64,000 nt of DNA, from positions 124,001-188,000 of the forward strand of contig NZ_CP139247.1 in NCBI RefSeq assembly GCF_034087045.1, in the 5' to 3' direction. The first letter of the stretch is position 1. Each line of letters opens with the position of its first letter. Below the pieces are notes generated by a model. That model searched no databases, was not told where the DNA came from, and was given only the letters and a program-made list of their open reading frames with translations. Source of the DNA: Chitinophaga sancti (GTDB lineage Bacteria; Bacteroidota; Bacteroidia; Chitinophagales; Chitinophagaceae). Made by a program: the position numbers and the translations under genes. Positions 27,831-38,300 of the stretch are shown one piece after another.

Positions 27831-27892
27831 TACTTTACATAATCTTCAGCTATACATAAAATAAATTATGTAAAGCTTTACATAAATTATTT
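27831..27892 (-). repeat. RIT right terminal inverted repeat
   Basis: 62 bp, near-identical inverted copy of 18552-18613, containing ATGTAAAGCTTTACAT and CTTCAGCTATACATAAAA. A further TTATGTAAAGTTATG motif lies just inside at about 27766. Confidence 0.85.
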
Positions 27893-28105
27893 AGAAAGAA
27901 CTCTCTTTTTGCCAGTAATGAACATGGCGGAGAAAGGGCTGCTCTGTTTTATTCACTCGTAGAAAGTTGCAAGCTGAATGGGATTGATCCATTCGAATAC
28001 TTGGCTGATGTATATGATCGACTCCATGACTGTACTGCCAGTGAACTGATACACTTACTACCTTCAAACTGGAAGCCAACAAAACCAAGAAAGACCGCTA
28101 GTTAG
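27893..28105 (+). pseudogene. IS66 tnpC 3' fragment (right of RIT)
   Basis: Plus-strand translation from the RIT border gives RKNSLFASNEHGGERAALFY and then SLVESCKLNGIDPFEYLADV, ending LLPSNWKPTKPRKTAS with TAG at 28103. It is the inverted, diverged counterpart of the fragment at 18339-18551 and begins at the same codon. The following DNA up to about 28210 also matches the other flank. Confidence 0.8.
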
Positions 28106-28233
28106 TTTAATCCAGAATAATCAAAGAACTTAATCATGTAAGATTTATCGATGCAAATGTAGCATCTAATAAATAGATTAGGAAGATGCTCCAGATCGAA
28201 TGCTTACCTCCGGAGAGATAACTGTTTTCAAAT

Positions 28234-28300
28234 TGGCCCGGAATAGTCCGTTTCTATTGGCCCAGCATGTTCCGTTTTAACTGGCCCATTGACCTCCGTC
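28234..28300 (+). repeat. Three IS21-end repeats (TGGCCC type)
   Basis: Copies of TGGCCC followed by about ten bases and TCCGT occur at 28234, 28258 and 28282, spaced exactly 24 bp. They match the array at 3221-3460 and precede an istB remnant. Confidence 0.65.
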
Positions 28301-28310
28301 GTAGACAGGA

Positions 28311-28509
28311 ATGGCTAACAGCTATCGTTCTCAATTAGAATTACCTCTGGATCAGCAACTAGAAGGCCATGAGCTGATCACTGATCACACATCTTCTACA
28401 GGCAGAAAAACTACATCGTGGCAATGACCGAATGGAGACACTATTAAAAACAGCAAGGTTCCGTTATCATATTACTCCACAGGAAATAGAATGCATAACC
28501 TTTGGCTGA
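28311..28509 (+). pseudogene. istB 5' remnant, frameshifted and truncated
   Basis: The frame MANSYRSQLELPLDQQLEGH resembles IstB (YNAQLELPMNQQLQGHDLI). After a frame change it continues HLLQAEKLHRGNDRMETLLK and ARFRYHITPQEIE, and then stops. Only the N-terminal quarter of IstB survives, without Walker motifs. Confidence 0.7.
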
Positions 28510-28628
28510 ATTAGAAATGGAATATGAATGCGATATTAATTATCTTAGGAATAATTGGCTGGGGTTCACCAGGAATGTTTGGCTGGTTGAGGTGTGGTAT
28601 ATGGCTGGATTTAATGTGAAATTCTTAG

Positions 28629-29117
28629 TTAATTAATATTTAACGATTTTTTTATTTGACGACTATAAACTTCACCATAAAAAGTCTCAATTAATCTACC
28701 ATTCTTATCATACAGTACCAAATAAGGATATCCATTTGCTTTAAAATGTTTTCGAAAAGCACTTGTGTTATCGATCCCAACTTTTATATTATAATATTGA
28801 TCAAGAGAAAAGTTTCTATAAAAGGCTCTCATATCATAAAAAGAATCATCAGTGATTAAATAGAAATTTACATTTTTATAAAAATCCATATCTTTCAAAA
28901 ATCTCTTCATCAATATTCTCGAATGATCACAATAAGCTCCAAAGTAGAATAAGATGATCGGTTTCCCTTTGGGAATATCTATCGTATTAAATACATTAAT
29001 ACTATCTGATAGAAGTAGGTTAATAGACGGTAACTCCCTCATTTCCGATTTTGTGGTATCTTTGGAATTACATGATATAAACAATATAAAAATAAAAAAC
29101 ACTAGTAACTTAATCAT
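28629..29117 (-). CDS. Thioredoxin-fold lipoprotein without CXXC
   Basis: 162 residues. A lipobox LFISCNSK makes Cys16 the lipidated residue. The thioredoxin/TlpA-like fold is recognised from KPIILFYFGAYCDHSRILMK, the cis-Pro loop GYPYLVLYDKNG and the final helix. The usual CXXC is replaced by Cys63-Asp-His-Ser, so it may be a monothiol protein or non-redox. It starts 35 bp after the upstream LanKC stop on the same strand and is likely cotranscribed with it. Membrane-anchored periplasmic location is inferred. It might handle cysteines of a modified peptide, which is speculative. Confidence 0.8.
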   Translation of the reverse strand: MIKLLVFFIFILFISCNSKDTTKSEMRELPSINLLLSDSINVFNTIDIPKGKPIILFYFGAYCDHSRILMKRFLKDMDFYKNVNFYLITDDSFYDMRAFYRNFSLDQYYNIKVGIDNTSAFRKHFKANGYPYLVLYDKNGRLIETFYGEVYSRQIKKSLNIN

Positions 29118-29152
29118 ACCATAGGTTTTTCTTCAATTATCGTTGATTTTTT

Positions 29153-31801
29153 TTAGAAAAAATAAGACATTTTATTCTTCGATTTAACTCGTAATAAGAA
29201 ATGAATTATTCCACTGTTCCCAGTTAATAAATCGGCATGTGGATTATATGGGTCAAATTGAATCCAATAAGCATAACTCTGATTTCTATAAATAGTGTTT
29301 AATAGATGCCCTGCAATCCAATCAGCTCTTTCAAGCCATTCTTTATTATTAAATGTTAGCCATGCTTCTAAATAAACCTCTCCCAAACCAGCAAGTCCCC
29401 TTTCTATTGAAGAGAAGTCAGAAACTACATGAATAGGGTATAATTTCAACGTAGACTCAGCTATTTGACGATAAAGATTTTTTTGAGTGATTTTGTAAGC
29501 TTTAATAAAAGGCAGAACTAAATGATATCCTCCGTTATTAAAATTAAAAATCTCTTTTGATGTGTTGGCAACGTGCCATAGATAGCCACTCTTATGTCGT
29601 ATTGCATTTTTTTGCAAAAATTCTAATCCTTTTAATCCAACTTTTTGTGCCAGCGGAAATGGCAATTGGTCTGATAATGACAAAAGGAACCATATTATAC
29701 CTGCAATCCCGTTATGGAAACCATAAATTATCAATTTAAATTTCCTATTTGAATTAAAATTCCACGAACCATTATCCAATTGATTTTTAGATAAGAATTC
29801 TACACATCTATGCAATTGATCTTTTACAAATTCTTCAGGCAAAAAATCCCTGCACTTCAATAAAGATATCCCATATCCCGAAATACCATTAGCTAAATCT
29901 AACGACTGCGGAAATTCTTCCAAACAATTGAATAATAACTCAAGATTATTTTCATCCCTTTCTAAAATCCCTGCCTCTAATAGCGATTGAATTCCCATTG
30001 CCACTCCAAATGTCCCCGTAAATAACCCTGGTTGCAATTTTATATTATCCGGTGTTAAATTTTCAATTAATAATTTATAATTTTTTCTCCATGTAGAACT
30101 ACAACATTCAATATCAACTCCCATTAAAGCAGCCTTACCTATCAGATACAAAACACCGCTTATTCCTTTTCTAAACCCGATATAAATCGTACGATCAAGC
30201 CTACTATTTCCAATAAAACTCTCTTCCATCGACACCGTTGATGACCAATATCCCTCAATGCTTACCATTCCTTTGTTGGATAATGAACAAATAGACTGAT
30301 ATAATACGGAATCTAACGAATTCAAATTAGGTTGATTAGGATTAAATGGAGCAAGATCAAATTGAATTTCTTCTCTATATTTCCGTAGACTATTCTGAAT
30401 ATCTTGCAGCGCAGGTCTTTTGCTCTTATCATGATCGAGGCATCCGCAAATTAAATCAACAATTTCCTTATCCGAATTAAAGAATGACAGATTATCTTTT
30501 AAGGAAAGGTTATCGCTAGTATTAAAATAATGAGGGCTAATATGTACTGTTGCAAAAAGCATTACAGCACCTAAACTATAAATATCTTGTTCAATTGTAG
30601 GAGCAAAGTTTGATTTTTGCTCCGGGGACATATACCCTTCTGTACCTTTTTCATATGGAGGATCCGGTAATTGAAGATTTAGATCATATGTCAATTCTAG
30701 ATCTAATAACCAAACCTTATTGTTCTTATCTATGTAGATATTCCCAGCATTCAAATCTCTATGAACATAACCAAGCTTATGTAGTTCAAAAACAACACCT
30801 ACAAATTGAATTAAGATGTCTAGGATCTTAAGTTTGTCAACCTTTTCTAAATCGTCCCATAATTTGCCAGAATACAAATCGACCAGAATATCATTTAAAG
30901 ACTGACCATTTATATATTCAAATACTAAATAAGTATTCTCATTTTCTTCAAAAAAATCAATAATAGCTGGAGTAATATTGAGCTTGCGTAATTTATTATA
31001 AATTGACTGTTGCCATACTAACCTATCTTTAATATCTCTTCCATTTTTGTCAACCCCCATTCCCTTTTTCCCCTCTTTTATTATACAATTACGATATGCC
31101 CAAAACTTCTTTTGGTACATCGCTTTAATTACACTCCCCTTTGCATCTGGCTTTAAAACCTCTCTAATTAAATATTTTCCATTTAAAATATCGCTTGTTT
31201 TTTGGTGCTTTGGTGGCATTATCTCATTAAAAGGCCATGATATCCATTTATAAATTTGAGGAGGAATGGTTTCTTCATCAATTAAGGGCTTTCCGGTGGG
31301 ATCTTTAATTATAGATGTACTATTTGTGGTATCTACTAAAAAACTTCCATACCTAGTATAAACCAGGTTACCCAAATGAAAATCAGTAGGAATAGCAGGT
31401 CCTTTAAATTCCCGTGTCAACTCAATTATTTTTTTTACGTAGGTATTCAATTCATAATTATTTCTAGGGTAGATAATGATAATCTTACCTAGATTTTTAT
31501 ATCCAAATGCACCCGCCTGTAACATCTGATGAATTTGACTGTCTAAAGGAATAAGGAATGTAATACTGTTATCAAGTAAATAAGGGAATAGTAAACTTGC
31601 TAATGAATAAAAATGAATATCCCAAATTGATATATGAATCATCCAACCCTGCATGATAGCGGGTTGTCCAACTTGAAGATACCAATCCTTTTTGACGACT
31701 TCTTTAACTCCAAAGCTTTCTAATAATGCTTCGTATTCTGTCACTGAAGAATTAGTACGACTGGAATTATCAAGCAAATTTGGAGAATTTTCAATAGCCA
31801 T
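29153..31801 (-). CDS. lanKC: Class III-type lanthionine synthetase (LanKC), copy 1
   Basis: 882 residues in three parts. Residues 1-205 are the N-terminal lyase-like domain (MQGWMIHISI, ITFLIPLDSQIHQMLQ, GNLVYTRYGSF). Residues 209-480 are a Ser/Thr kinase domain with Lys in CIIKEG (about 242), HRDLNAGN (347-354), DLE in place of DFG (367-369) and GTEGYMSPEQ (386-395). Residues 510-882 are a LanC-like cyclase with Gly-rich repeats (GLFTGTFGVAMG, FHNGIAGIIW, LLTGNSGIIHF). The Cys-Cys-His zinc ligands of classical LanC are missing, as in class III. Such enzymes phosphorylate and eliminate Ser/Thr, then form lanthionine or labionin rings. It has a paralogue just upstream. Confidence 0.88.
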   Translation of the reverse strand: MAIENSPNLLDNSSRTNSSVTEYEALLESFGVKEVVKKDWYLQVGQPAIMQGWMIHISIWDIHFYSLASLLFPYLLDNSITFLIPLDSQIHQMLQAGAFGYKNLGKIIIIYPRNNYELNTYVKKIIELTREFKGPAIPTDFHLGNLVYTRYGSFLVDTTNSTSIIKDPTGKPLIDEETIPPQIYKWISWPFNEIMPPKHQKTSDILNGKYLIREVLKPDAKGSVIKAMYQKKFWAYRNCIIKEGKKGMGVDKNGRDIKDRLVWQQSIYNKLRKLNITPAIIDFFEENENTYLVFEYINGQSLNDILVDLYSGKLWDDLEKVDKLKILDILIQFVGVVFELHKLGYVHRDLNAGNIYIDKNNKVWLLDLELTYDLNLQLPDPPYEKGTEGYMSPEQKSNFAPTIEQDIYSLGAVMLFATVHISPHYFNTSDNLSLKDNLSFFNSDKEIVDLICGCLDHDKSKRPALQDIQNSLRKYREEIQFDLAPFNPNQPNLNSLDSVLYQSICSLSNKGMVSIEGYWSSTVSMEESFIGNSRLDRTIYIGFRKGISGVLYLIGKAALMGVDIECCSSTWRKNYKLLIENLTPDNIKLQPGLFTGTFGVAMGIQSLLEAGILERDENNLELLFNCLEEFPQSLDLANGISGYGISLLKCRDFLPEEFVKDQLHRCVEFLSKNQLDNGSWNFNSNRKFKLIIYGFHNGIAGIIWFLLSLSDQLPFPLAQKVGLKGLEFLQKNAIRHKSGYLWHVANTSKEIFNFNNGGYHLVLPFIKAYKITQKNLYRQIAESTLKLYPIHVVSDFSSIERGLAGLGEVYLEAWLTFNNKEWLERADWIAGHLLNTIYRNQSYAYWIQFDPYNPHADLLTGNSGIIHFLLRVKSKNKMSYFF

Positions 31802-32400
31802 AGGTTAACAATTTATTTTCCCTTAACATCAAATTTTATCACAGTAAATAATTACAACTAGATCTAGAATACTCCTACATTTAGATGATGAGAAGAGTTC
31901 CAGGAATTAATTCTGGAGCTTTTCATTCAGCTTTCCGGGATTAGATATAAATAATTTTTTTTAATCTTGTTTAGTCCTTGTTGAATGCACACATCGGGAT
32001 AAATTAAATATTCCGAGTGCCGACATATACTCAACCTCTAACGGGGATTACAATTACATACTTCTCATTGGTTACTAGGCATTTTAACTTATCCAAGAAC
32101 CTTATAATTATATAATCTTCATTTGGGGGCTTAATTTCAAATGGTCTATTCTTCTTTCAGAAGTTCCATATGTTTAACCGCACAGCCAAACATCTGCCAT
32201 TTTATTATCCTCCAGCTATTCATGTTTTTATTATTATCAATCCAGGGTTAACGTTTAAATTGCAACCTCTAGTTATTCTAGAATGGCGACAATTTGAATT
32301 TTAGCGAGCCAGATCTTCTTCAATTACGCTTATAGGAAATTTTTTAGTCCAAAATCTTTATCGTCATACTAGACAATTTTATGGCAACTCACCAATCTAT
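31802..32400. other. Intergenic region between two LanKC genes
   Basis: 599 bases. A dedicated precursor peptide would be expected near LanKC genes, so both strands were read. Only very short frames were found, for example a 24-codon minus-strand frame, MNSWRIIKWQMFGCAVKHME and four more residues, at about 32160-32235. No Shine-Dalgarno or leader-like features support them, and no precursor was identified. Confidence 0.4.
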
Positions 32401-34968
32401 CTACTTTGCAAAATACAGGTAACTAATTAGATAATGAATTATCCCACCATTCCCCTCCATTAAATCACCACAAGGCAAATACGGATGATCTTGAACCCAA
32501 TAGTTACCATCAATTGAATTAATTGAAGTATGCTTAAATATATTAATAGTCCATAAAATTGCTTCCAAAAATTTATCATCATGAATAATCCGCTGACTTT
32601 CCAATCCTAAAAATCCAATTCCCACGATTCCCTCGAAAAAACTTAAATCATCTAAGACTGCCCTTTTAGGAATAGAAAGCATAATCTCCTTAGCAAAATT
32701 CAAATAAGATAAATCCCCTAAAACACTATATCCCTTTAAAAATATAAAGGCAAACCCGGCTCTCCCTCGAAAATCTACAGGATACTTATTGAACTTTTTC
32801 CTGGATTGTTGAAATAAATACCGCATCGCCAATCCCGTCTTGATTTTAATCGAATCATCTTTAATAATTTCACAACATTGCAACAAAAAGTACAAAATCC
32901 CAGCTATTCCATCTTCAAAACCAAGTGGGTAAAAATCCTTTTTCCCCTTATCTAATTCCAATAACCAATTTCCATTTCTTTGCTGTGTATTCAATATTTG
33001 ATTCAAAACAAGTGAAATCCTTTCATTTACGAAATCTTGTTTCAAATACTTTGCTGCATAAATTATAGCAAATCCATACCCCGCAATGCCATTTACAATA
33101 TTTAGTCCTTCTGGAATATTATAAAGGCAATTTTCGACATATTCTTTATTCTCCTCTGTCTCCTCCAACAAACCACTTTCTATAGCCGCTGCTATAGCTA
33201 CTGCAACTCCAGAGCTTCCATTATAAAGACCTGGTGGCACATTAGTTCCAGCAAATAAAAAACGGTCCTTTAAAAACATCCAATTCCTTTCAAATGCAGT
33301 TAAAAGCTTATCAACATCAAACCCTGCAATTCTTGCTTTAGCTAACAAAAAGATCACTCCACTTATTCCCTTACCCAGCCCAATAAAAACATTTCTGACA
33401 TCAGTAAACTTGCTAACTAAAGATACCCAATAACCATCCTCATTAACCATTAATGGAGTATCAAAGCTATCCAATGACCTTTGGATCAATAATTGAATTT
33501 CTTCCTTAGATAACTGTGGCGTAATTATTTGTTGAGAAAGGTCGCTTTTTAGATATTCATTAAGCACACTTCTGATTTCTGAGATCTTAGGCCTCCTATT
33601 AAAATCTTCACTTAAACAACCACAAATTAATTTAGTCAACAGGTCACTTCCTGTAAGAAACTTAACATTTCTAAACAAAATATCTTTATCATGAATACTA
33701 AATTTTCTTGGAGAAAAATGGGAAATGACAGATAACATTAACGCTCCCAAGCTATATATATCCTGGTTAAAAGCAGGCTCCCATTCTCCACTTTTTTGCT
33801 CCGGAGACATATAACCAGGTGTGCCTACCTGGAAAGGTGGGTTGGGGGTTTGCTTTGAAAGATCGTAAGTCAATTCAAGATCAATCAAATAAATTTTACC
33901 CTTTTTATTTACAAGGAAGTTGGTCACCGAAATATCCCGATGCACATATCCAAGTTGATGAAGTTTATCAATATTATCTACAATATCAATAAGGTGATTT
34001 ATAATCAGCTTTTTTTTATCAGTTGCCAGGTCTATCCATGAATTAAAAAGAAATATTGAATCAATATAATTTTCAAACCTCATACCATCGATAAAATCTA
34101 TCACTAAATAACTATTCCCATCCTCCTGGAAAAAATCAATATAATTTGGAATGGCTATTTTCCCCCATAACTGAATATGCAATTCTTTCTGCCAGAGTAG
34201 TCTATCTACAATATCTCTATCATGCTCGTCAGTAAATATTCCTGGTCTCCCTTCTTTTATTAAACATTGCTTAAAATTGAAAATATTTTTTTTCGAAATA
34301 GCGTGCATAACTCTACCCTTTGGGGTATTTCTTAGGCACTTTATAATGTAGTATTTGTTTTTTAGGGCTTTTTTATCTGGGGCGGGAAATTGTGAGGAAA
34401 TGAGCTCAAAAGGCCAAGTAACCCATTTAGGTACTATATAAGGGAAAGCATATTCATCTATTTCCAATTCTCCTTTTTCATTAAAAAGAAACTCTCCATT
34501 AGGTGTAGAAATCACGTTAAAACTTCCATATCGTGTATACACTATTCCACCAAGTTTTGCACCAGGCATTATAGTTCCTTTAATTCCCTGTGTTAGAGAA
34601 ATTAAGTCAATTGCAACATCCAACACGGAGGATTGATCATTTATGTAGATGCAAATAACCTTACCATAAAATTCAAAACCTAGATTTCCTTCCTTAATAC
34701 TATTATGGATAGCCCTATTAATTGGAATTTTAAAAGCAATATTCCTGGATAACAGATAAGGTAATAACCTAATAAACAATTCCGGAAAATCTTTTAAACT
34801 CACTGGAACATAAAATATCCATCCTTGCATTTCAGCCACCTCTCCTACTTGCAGGTAAAGACTATCTTTATTATACGCAACATTATGCTCTTTTAACAAT
34901 ACTTCATAGTCATCTATTTTGCAGGAATTATTAATTATTGGAGCAACGTTGGGATTTTGATCACTCAT
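32401..34968 (-). CDS. lanKC: Class III-type lanthionine synthetase (LanKC), copy 2
   Basis: 855 residues with the same architecture as the downstream copy. The lyase-like N-terminus spans 1-195 (MQGWIFYVPV, GGIVYTRYGSF). The kinase domain spans about 204-480, with CLIKEG, HRDISVTN (343-350), DLELTYDL and GTPGYMSPEQ. The cyclase-like C-terminus is GLYNGSSGVAVAI, FEDGIAGILYF, FEGIVGIGFLG and MEGNGGIIHYL. Zinc ligands are absent, and the His of FHNGIAG in copy 1 is Glu here, so cyclase activity may differ. Identity to copy 1 is clear but far from high, so this is an old duplication. It is transcribed in the same direction, 600 bp upstream. Confidence 0.88.
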   Translation of the reverse strand: MSDQNPNVAPIINNSCKIDDYEVLLKEHNVAYNKDSLYLQVGEVAEMQGWIFYVPVSLKDFPELFIRLLPYLLSRNIAFKIPINRAIHNSIKEGNLGFEFYGKVICIYINDQSSVLDVAIDLISLTQGIKGTIMPGAKLGGIVYTRYGSFNVISTPNGEFLFNEKGELEIDEYAFPYIVPKWVTWPFELISSQFPAPDKKALKNKYYIIKCLRNTPKGRVMHAISKKNIFNFKQCLIKEGRPGIFTDEHDRDIVDRLLWQKELHIQLWGKIAIPNYIDFFQEDGNSYLVIDFIDGMRFENYIDSIFLFNSWIDLATDKKKLIINHLIDIVDNIDKLHQLGYVHRDISVTNFLVNKKGKIYLIDLELTYDLSKQTPNPPFQVGTPGYMSPEQKSGEWEPAFNQDIYSLGALMLSVISHFSPRKFSIHDKDILFRNVKFLTGSDLLTKLICGCLSEDFNRRPKISEIRSVLNEYLKSDLSQQIITPQLSKEEIQLLIQRSLDSFDTPLMVNEDGYWVSLVSKFTDVRNVFIGLGKGISGVIFLLAKARIAGFDVDKLLTAFERNWMFLKDRFLFAGTNVPPGLYNGSSGVAVAIAAAIESGLLEETEENKEYVENCLYNIPEGLNIVNGIAGYGFAIIYAAKYLKQDFVNERISLVLNQILNTQQRNGNWLLELDKGKKDFYPLGFEDGIAGILYFLLQCCEIIKDDSIKIKTGLAMRYLFQQSRKKFNKYPVDFRGRAGFAFIFLKGYSVLGDLSYLNFAKEIMLSIPKRAVLDDLSFFEGIVGIGFLGLESQRIIHDDKFLEAILWTINIFKHTSINSIDGNYWVQDHPYLPCGDLMEGNGGIIHYLISYLYFAK

Positions 34969-35031
34969 GGGTTAACGGGTTAATTTCAATAAGATTATAA
35001 CAGTAAAAATAACCAATAACCTAACTAAAAA

Positions 35032-35101
35032 ACTTAGGAGAAAAGGAAATATTGAACATCCTTTTTGAACTCCAATATCCTTTCTATTGTATCTCCTAAG
35101 T
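35032..35101. repeat. Long imperfect hairpin in divergent promoter region
   Basis: ACTTAGGAGA at 35032-35041 pairs with TCTCCTAAGT at 35092-35101. An inner stem joins AAAGGAAATATTG to CAATATCCTTT. It lies in the 367-bp gap between LanKC copy 2 and the divergent flavoprotein fusion gene. It could be a regulatory structure or a small mobile-element remnant. Nothing else was seen in this gap. Confidence 0.5.
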
Positions 35102-35335
35102 AGGATTATCATCTCCTAATTTTTTTCGAAACATGGGAAACTATCTTTGAAAATACGGCATAAATGGCCGCATTGTTAATCCTTTCGTTAATTCAAATAT
35201 ATACCCTCAATGATTACCCAATTCGAACTATTAGTTGCTACAACTATTTGCTCAAATGAAGTAATCTATTGAGCATAAATCACCCCCTTTTGAATTATTC
35301 AAAATACTATTAACTAACAGATTAGAGCCCCTAAA

Positions 35336-38300
35336 ATGGAAACAAATAAAAAAAAAGCAATTATCATTGGTGCTGGTCCTGCTGGATTAACAGCGGCCTA
35401 TGAGTTATTAAAAAGGACTGATGTCTTACCAATTATACTGGAAAAAAGCGGAGATATTGGAGGTATATCCAAAACGATCAATTATAAGGGGAATCGTATG
35501 GACATTGGAGGACATCGCTTTTTCTCTAAATCAGATAGAGTAATGAATTGGTGGTTAAAAATATTACCCTTACAATCCAATACGCCAGATTCTCTAACAA
35601 TAAAATATCAAAACAAATCTCGGGAATTAAATCATCATTCTCAATTATCACAATCTGATAATGATGATAAAATAATGCTGGTAAGAAAAAGGCTATCCAG
35701 GATTTACTTCTTAAGAAAGTTCTTTAATTACCCTATTACCTTATCAATTGAAACATTGAAAAAACTGGGAATAGGCAGAACAATAGCGATATTATTATCC
35801 TATATACAAGCTCAAATTTTTCCACGCAGACCTGAAAATAGCCTGGAAGATTTCATGATAAATAGGTTTGGAAAGACCCTATATGAACTTTTTTTTAGAG
35901 ATTACACAGAAAAGGTGTGGGGAGTACCTTGTAATAAGATATCTGCCGAATGGGGAGCACAAAGAATTAAAGGTGTAAGTATTACTAAAGCAATACAACA
36001 CGCTGCGCAGGAACTAACAAAGAAAAAAAAGAAAAACGTCGATGATATTGCTCAAAAAGATACCGAAACCAGTTTAATAGAGCAGTTCCTTTATCCCAAA
36101 TTAGGACCTGGTCAATTATGGGAAGAAGTAGCCAGGCAGGTAGAAGAAATGGGCGGTATCATTTATATGCACAACGAAGTAAAAAAAATCCATACCCATG
36201 GCAATGAAGTGGCTGCTATCACAGCTGTAAATAAATTGACAGGTGAAGAAATAGTATTGGAAGGTGATTATTTCTTCAGTACTATGCCCGTTAAAGAGTT
36301 AATTGCAGGTATACAAGGATCAATTCCACCAAAAGTTCAAGATATCGCTGCTGGACTTCAGTATCGTGATTTTATAACCGTAGGAATACTCTTAAAAGAA
36401 CTTTCCTCACTAAATTCCAAAAATGGGAGATGGGAACAACTACAATTGGAAGACACCTGGATATACATCCAGGAAAGAGAAGTCACCGTTGGAAGATTGC
36501 AATTATTCAATAACTGGAGCCCTTTCATGGTCGCTGATCCTAATAATGTGTGGGTAGGAATGGAATTCTTTTGTAACGAAACTGATGAGTTTTGGCAACT
36601 ACCAGATGAAAAAATATCCGCTTTGGCTATACATGAACTGGAGAAAATAGGACTCGCCAACTCTCAAAATGTATTAGATAGCACTGTGTTACGGGTTGAA
36701 AAAACATATCCCGCCTATTTTGGCACATATGAGAGTTTTGATCAGATCAGAGCGTATACTGATCAATTCGAAAATCTTTTCCTTGTAGGAAGAAATGGTA
36801 TGCATAAATATAATAATGCAGACCATTCCATGCTCACTGCTATGGTAGCAGTTGATAATATCGAAGCAGAAATTACGACTAAAGACAATATTTGGTCAAT
36901 CAATACAGAACAAGAATATCATGAGGAAAAAAAGGATGACAATTCAACGCCGACAGAAGTAAAAAAAAAAGAGCAGAAGCCTCAGTCTCTAAGAAATTAT
37001 ATTTTTAAAGAGCCGGCCAATAAGCCTTATGTACAAACAGCATTATTAGGCATAATAATACAACTCATATTTTTCAAATATTGGTATCCATTTGCAAGTT
37101 TTATAAATGGAGACTCCTATGCATATTTATATTCTGCTTATGATAACAATGATATAGACACCTATCCAATCGGGTATCCGAAATTCATCAGACTATTTAG
37201 TGTATTTACGCATTCAGATACAATTCTAGTAATATTTCAATATATACTATTACAAGCAAGTATTCTGAGTCTTGTATTTTCTATATTTTACTTTTTTAAT
37301 CCAAGTAAAGTAACCAAAATATCTCTTTTTGGATTTATGCTTTTTAACCCAGTATTTCTTTACCTGGCAAACTATATATCAAGTGACACTCTTTTTCTAT
37401 CCTTAAGCTTGATATGGTTTAACCTTTTGATTTGGAGTATTTATCATCCCACACCCAAGGTAATATTTACAAGCTCAATAATATTATTTTTAGCATTTAC
37501 TATCCGATACAATGCCTTATTTTATCCCTTAGTAGCTGCAGTTGCCTTCATATTATATAGAAAAAAAATAGCCCTTAAAATATTGGGGTTATTTGTAAGC
37601 TTAATTCTTATTTACGGGTTTATAAATTTCAACAATAGTAAGTATTATGATTTATGTGGTAAGAAGCAATTTACACCATTTACTGGTTGGCAAATAGCGA
37701 ACAATGCAATGTATGCGTACAAATTTGTTCCTAAAAATGAATACAAAAAAACACCGAAGAAATTTCAGGATCTTGATAATATGGTAAGAACTTATTTTGA
37801 CACTACAAGGGATTATAAAAAACATCCTGAAGAAGCCATGATGGTAAGTACTATATATATGTGGACACCAACGGCGCCGCTAAGACAATACATGAAGAAG
37901 ATGTTCAAAAACGAGACTATTGTTGATGAATATACTGAATATAAACAATGGGCTACAATAGCTCCCTTTTTTAAAGAATATGGCACATACCTAATCAAAG
38001 CATATCCTATACCTTTTGCTATGTACTATTTATTTCCTAATGCAATAAAATATTATGCTCCGCCAGTCGAATTTTTAGGGGAATATAGTACAGGTAAAGA
38101 CATTGTTTCTCCAATCGCGAAAGTATGGTTTGAATACAATTCATTGAAAATAATTACAATATTTAAAGATTTCAAAGTGAATATTCTCAATTTCTATCCT
38201 ATACTAGTTGGAACGATGAATGTTATTTTTTTCTTGGGTTTGATTAGCTTCATATTACTAGATGGTTCGAAGAAGAAAAAATCTTTATCAAAAGCGTTAT

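Larger units (their letters stand above)
18552..27892 (+). mobile_element. Recombinase-in-trio (RIT) element, interrupted by IS66
   Basis: Three tyrosine recombinase genes in the same direction (ritA 18683, ritB 25788, ritC 26746) overlap at their junctions and are enclosed by 62-bp near-identical inverted repeats. This is the definition of a RIT element. Removing the 5.8-kb IS66 insert and its duplication would give an element of about 3.5 kb. ritA is broken, so the element is probably immobile in cis. Confidence 0.85.

Noticed and set aside
28524..28619. 31-codon hydrophobic frame, MNAILIILGIIGWGSPGMFG and 11 more residues
   Set aside because: Considered as a LanKC precursor or small membrane protein, but it is on the opposite strand and lacks a leader, Ser/Thr/Cys core and ribosome site.
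32160..32235. 24-codon minus-strand frame between the LanKC genes
   Set aside because: Considered as a precursor peptide; it has one Cys, few Ser/Thr and no supporting signal.
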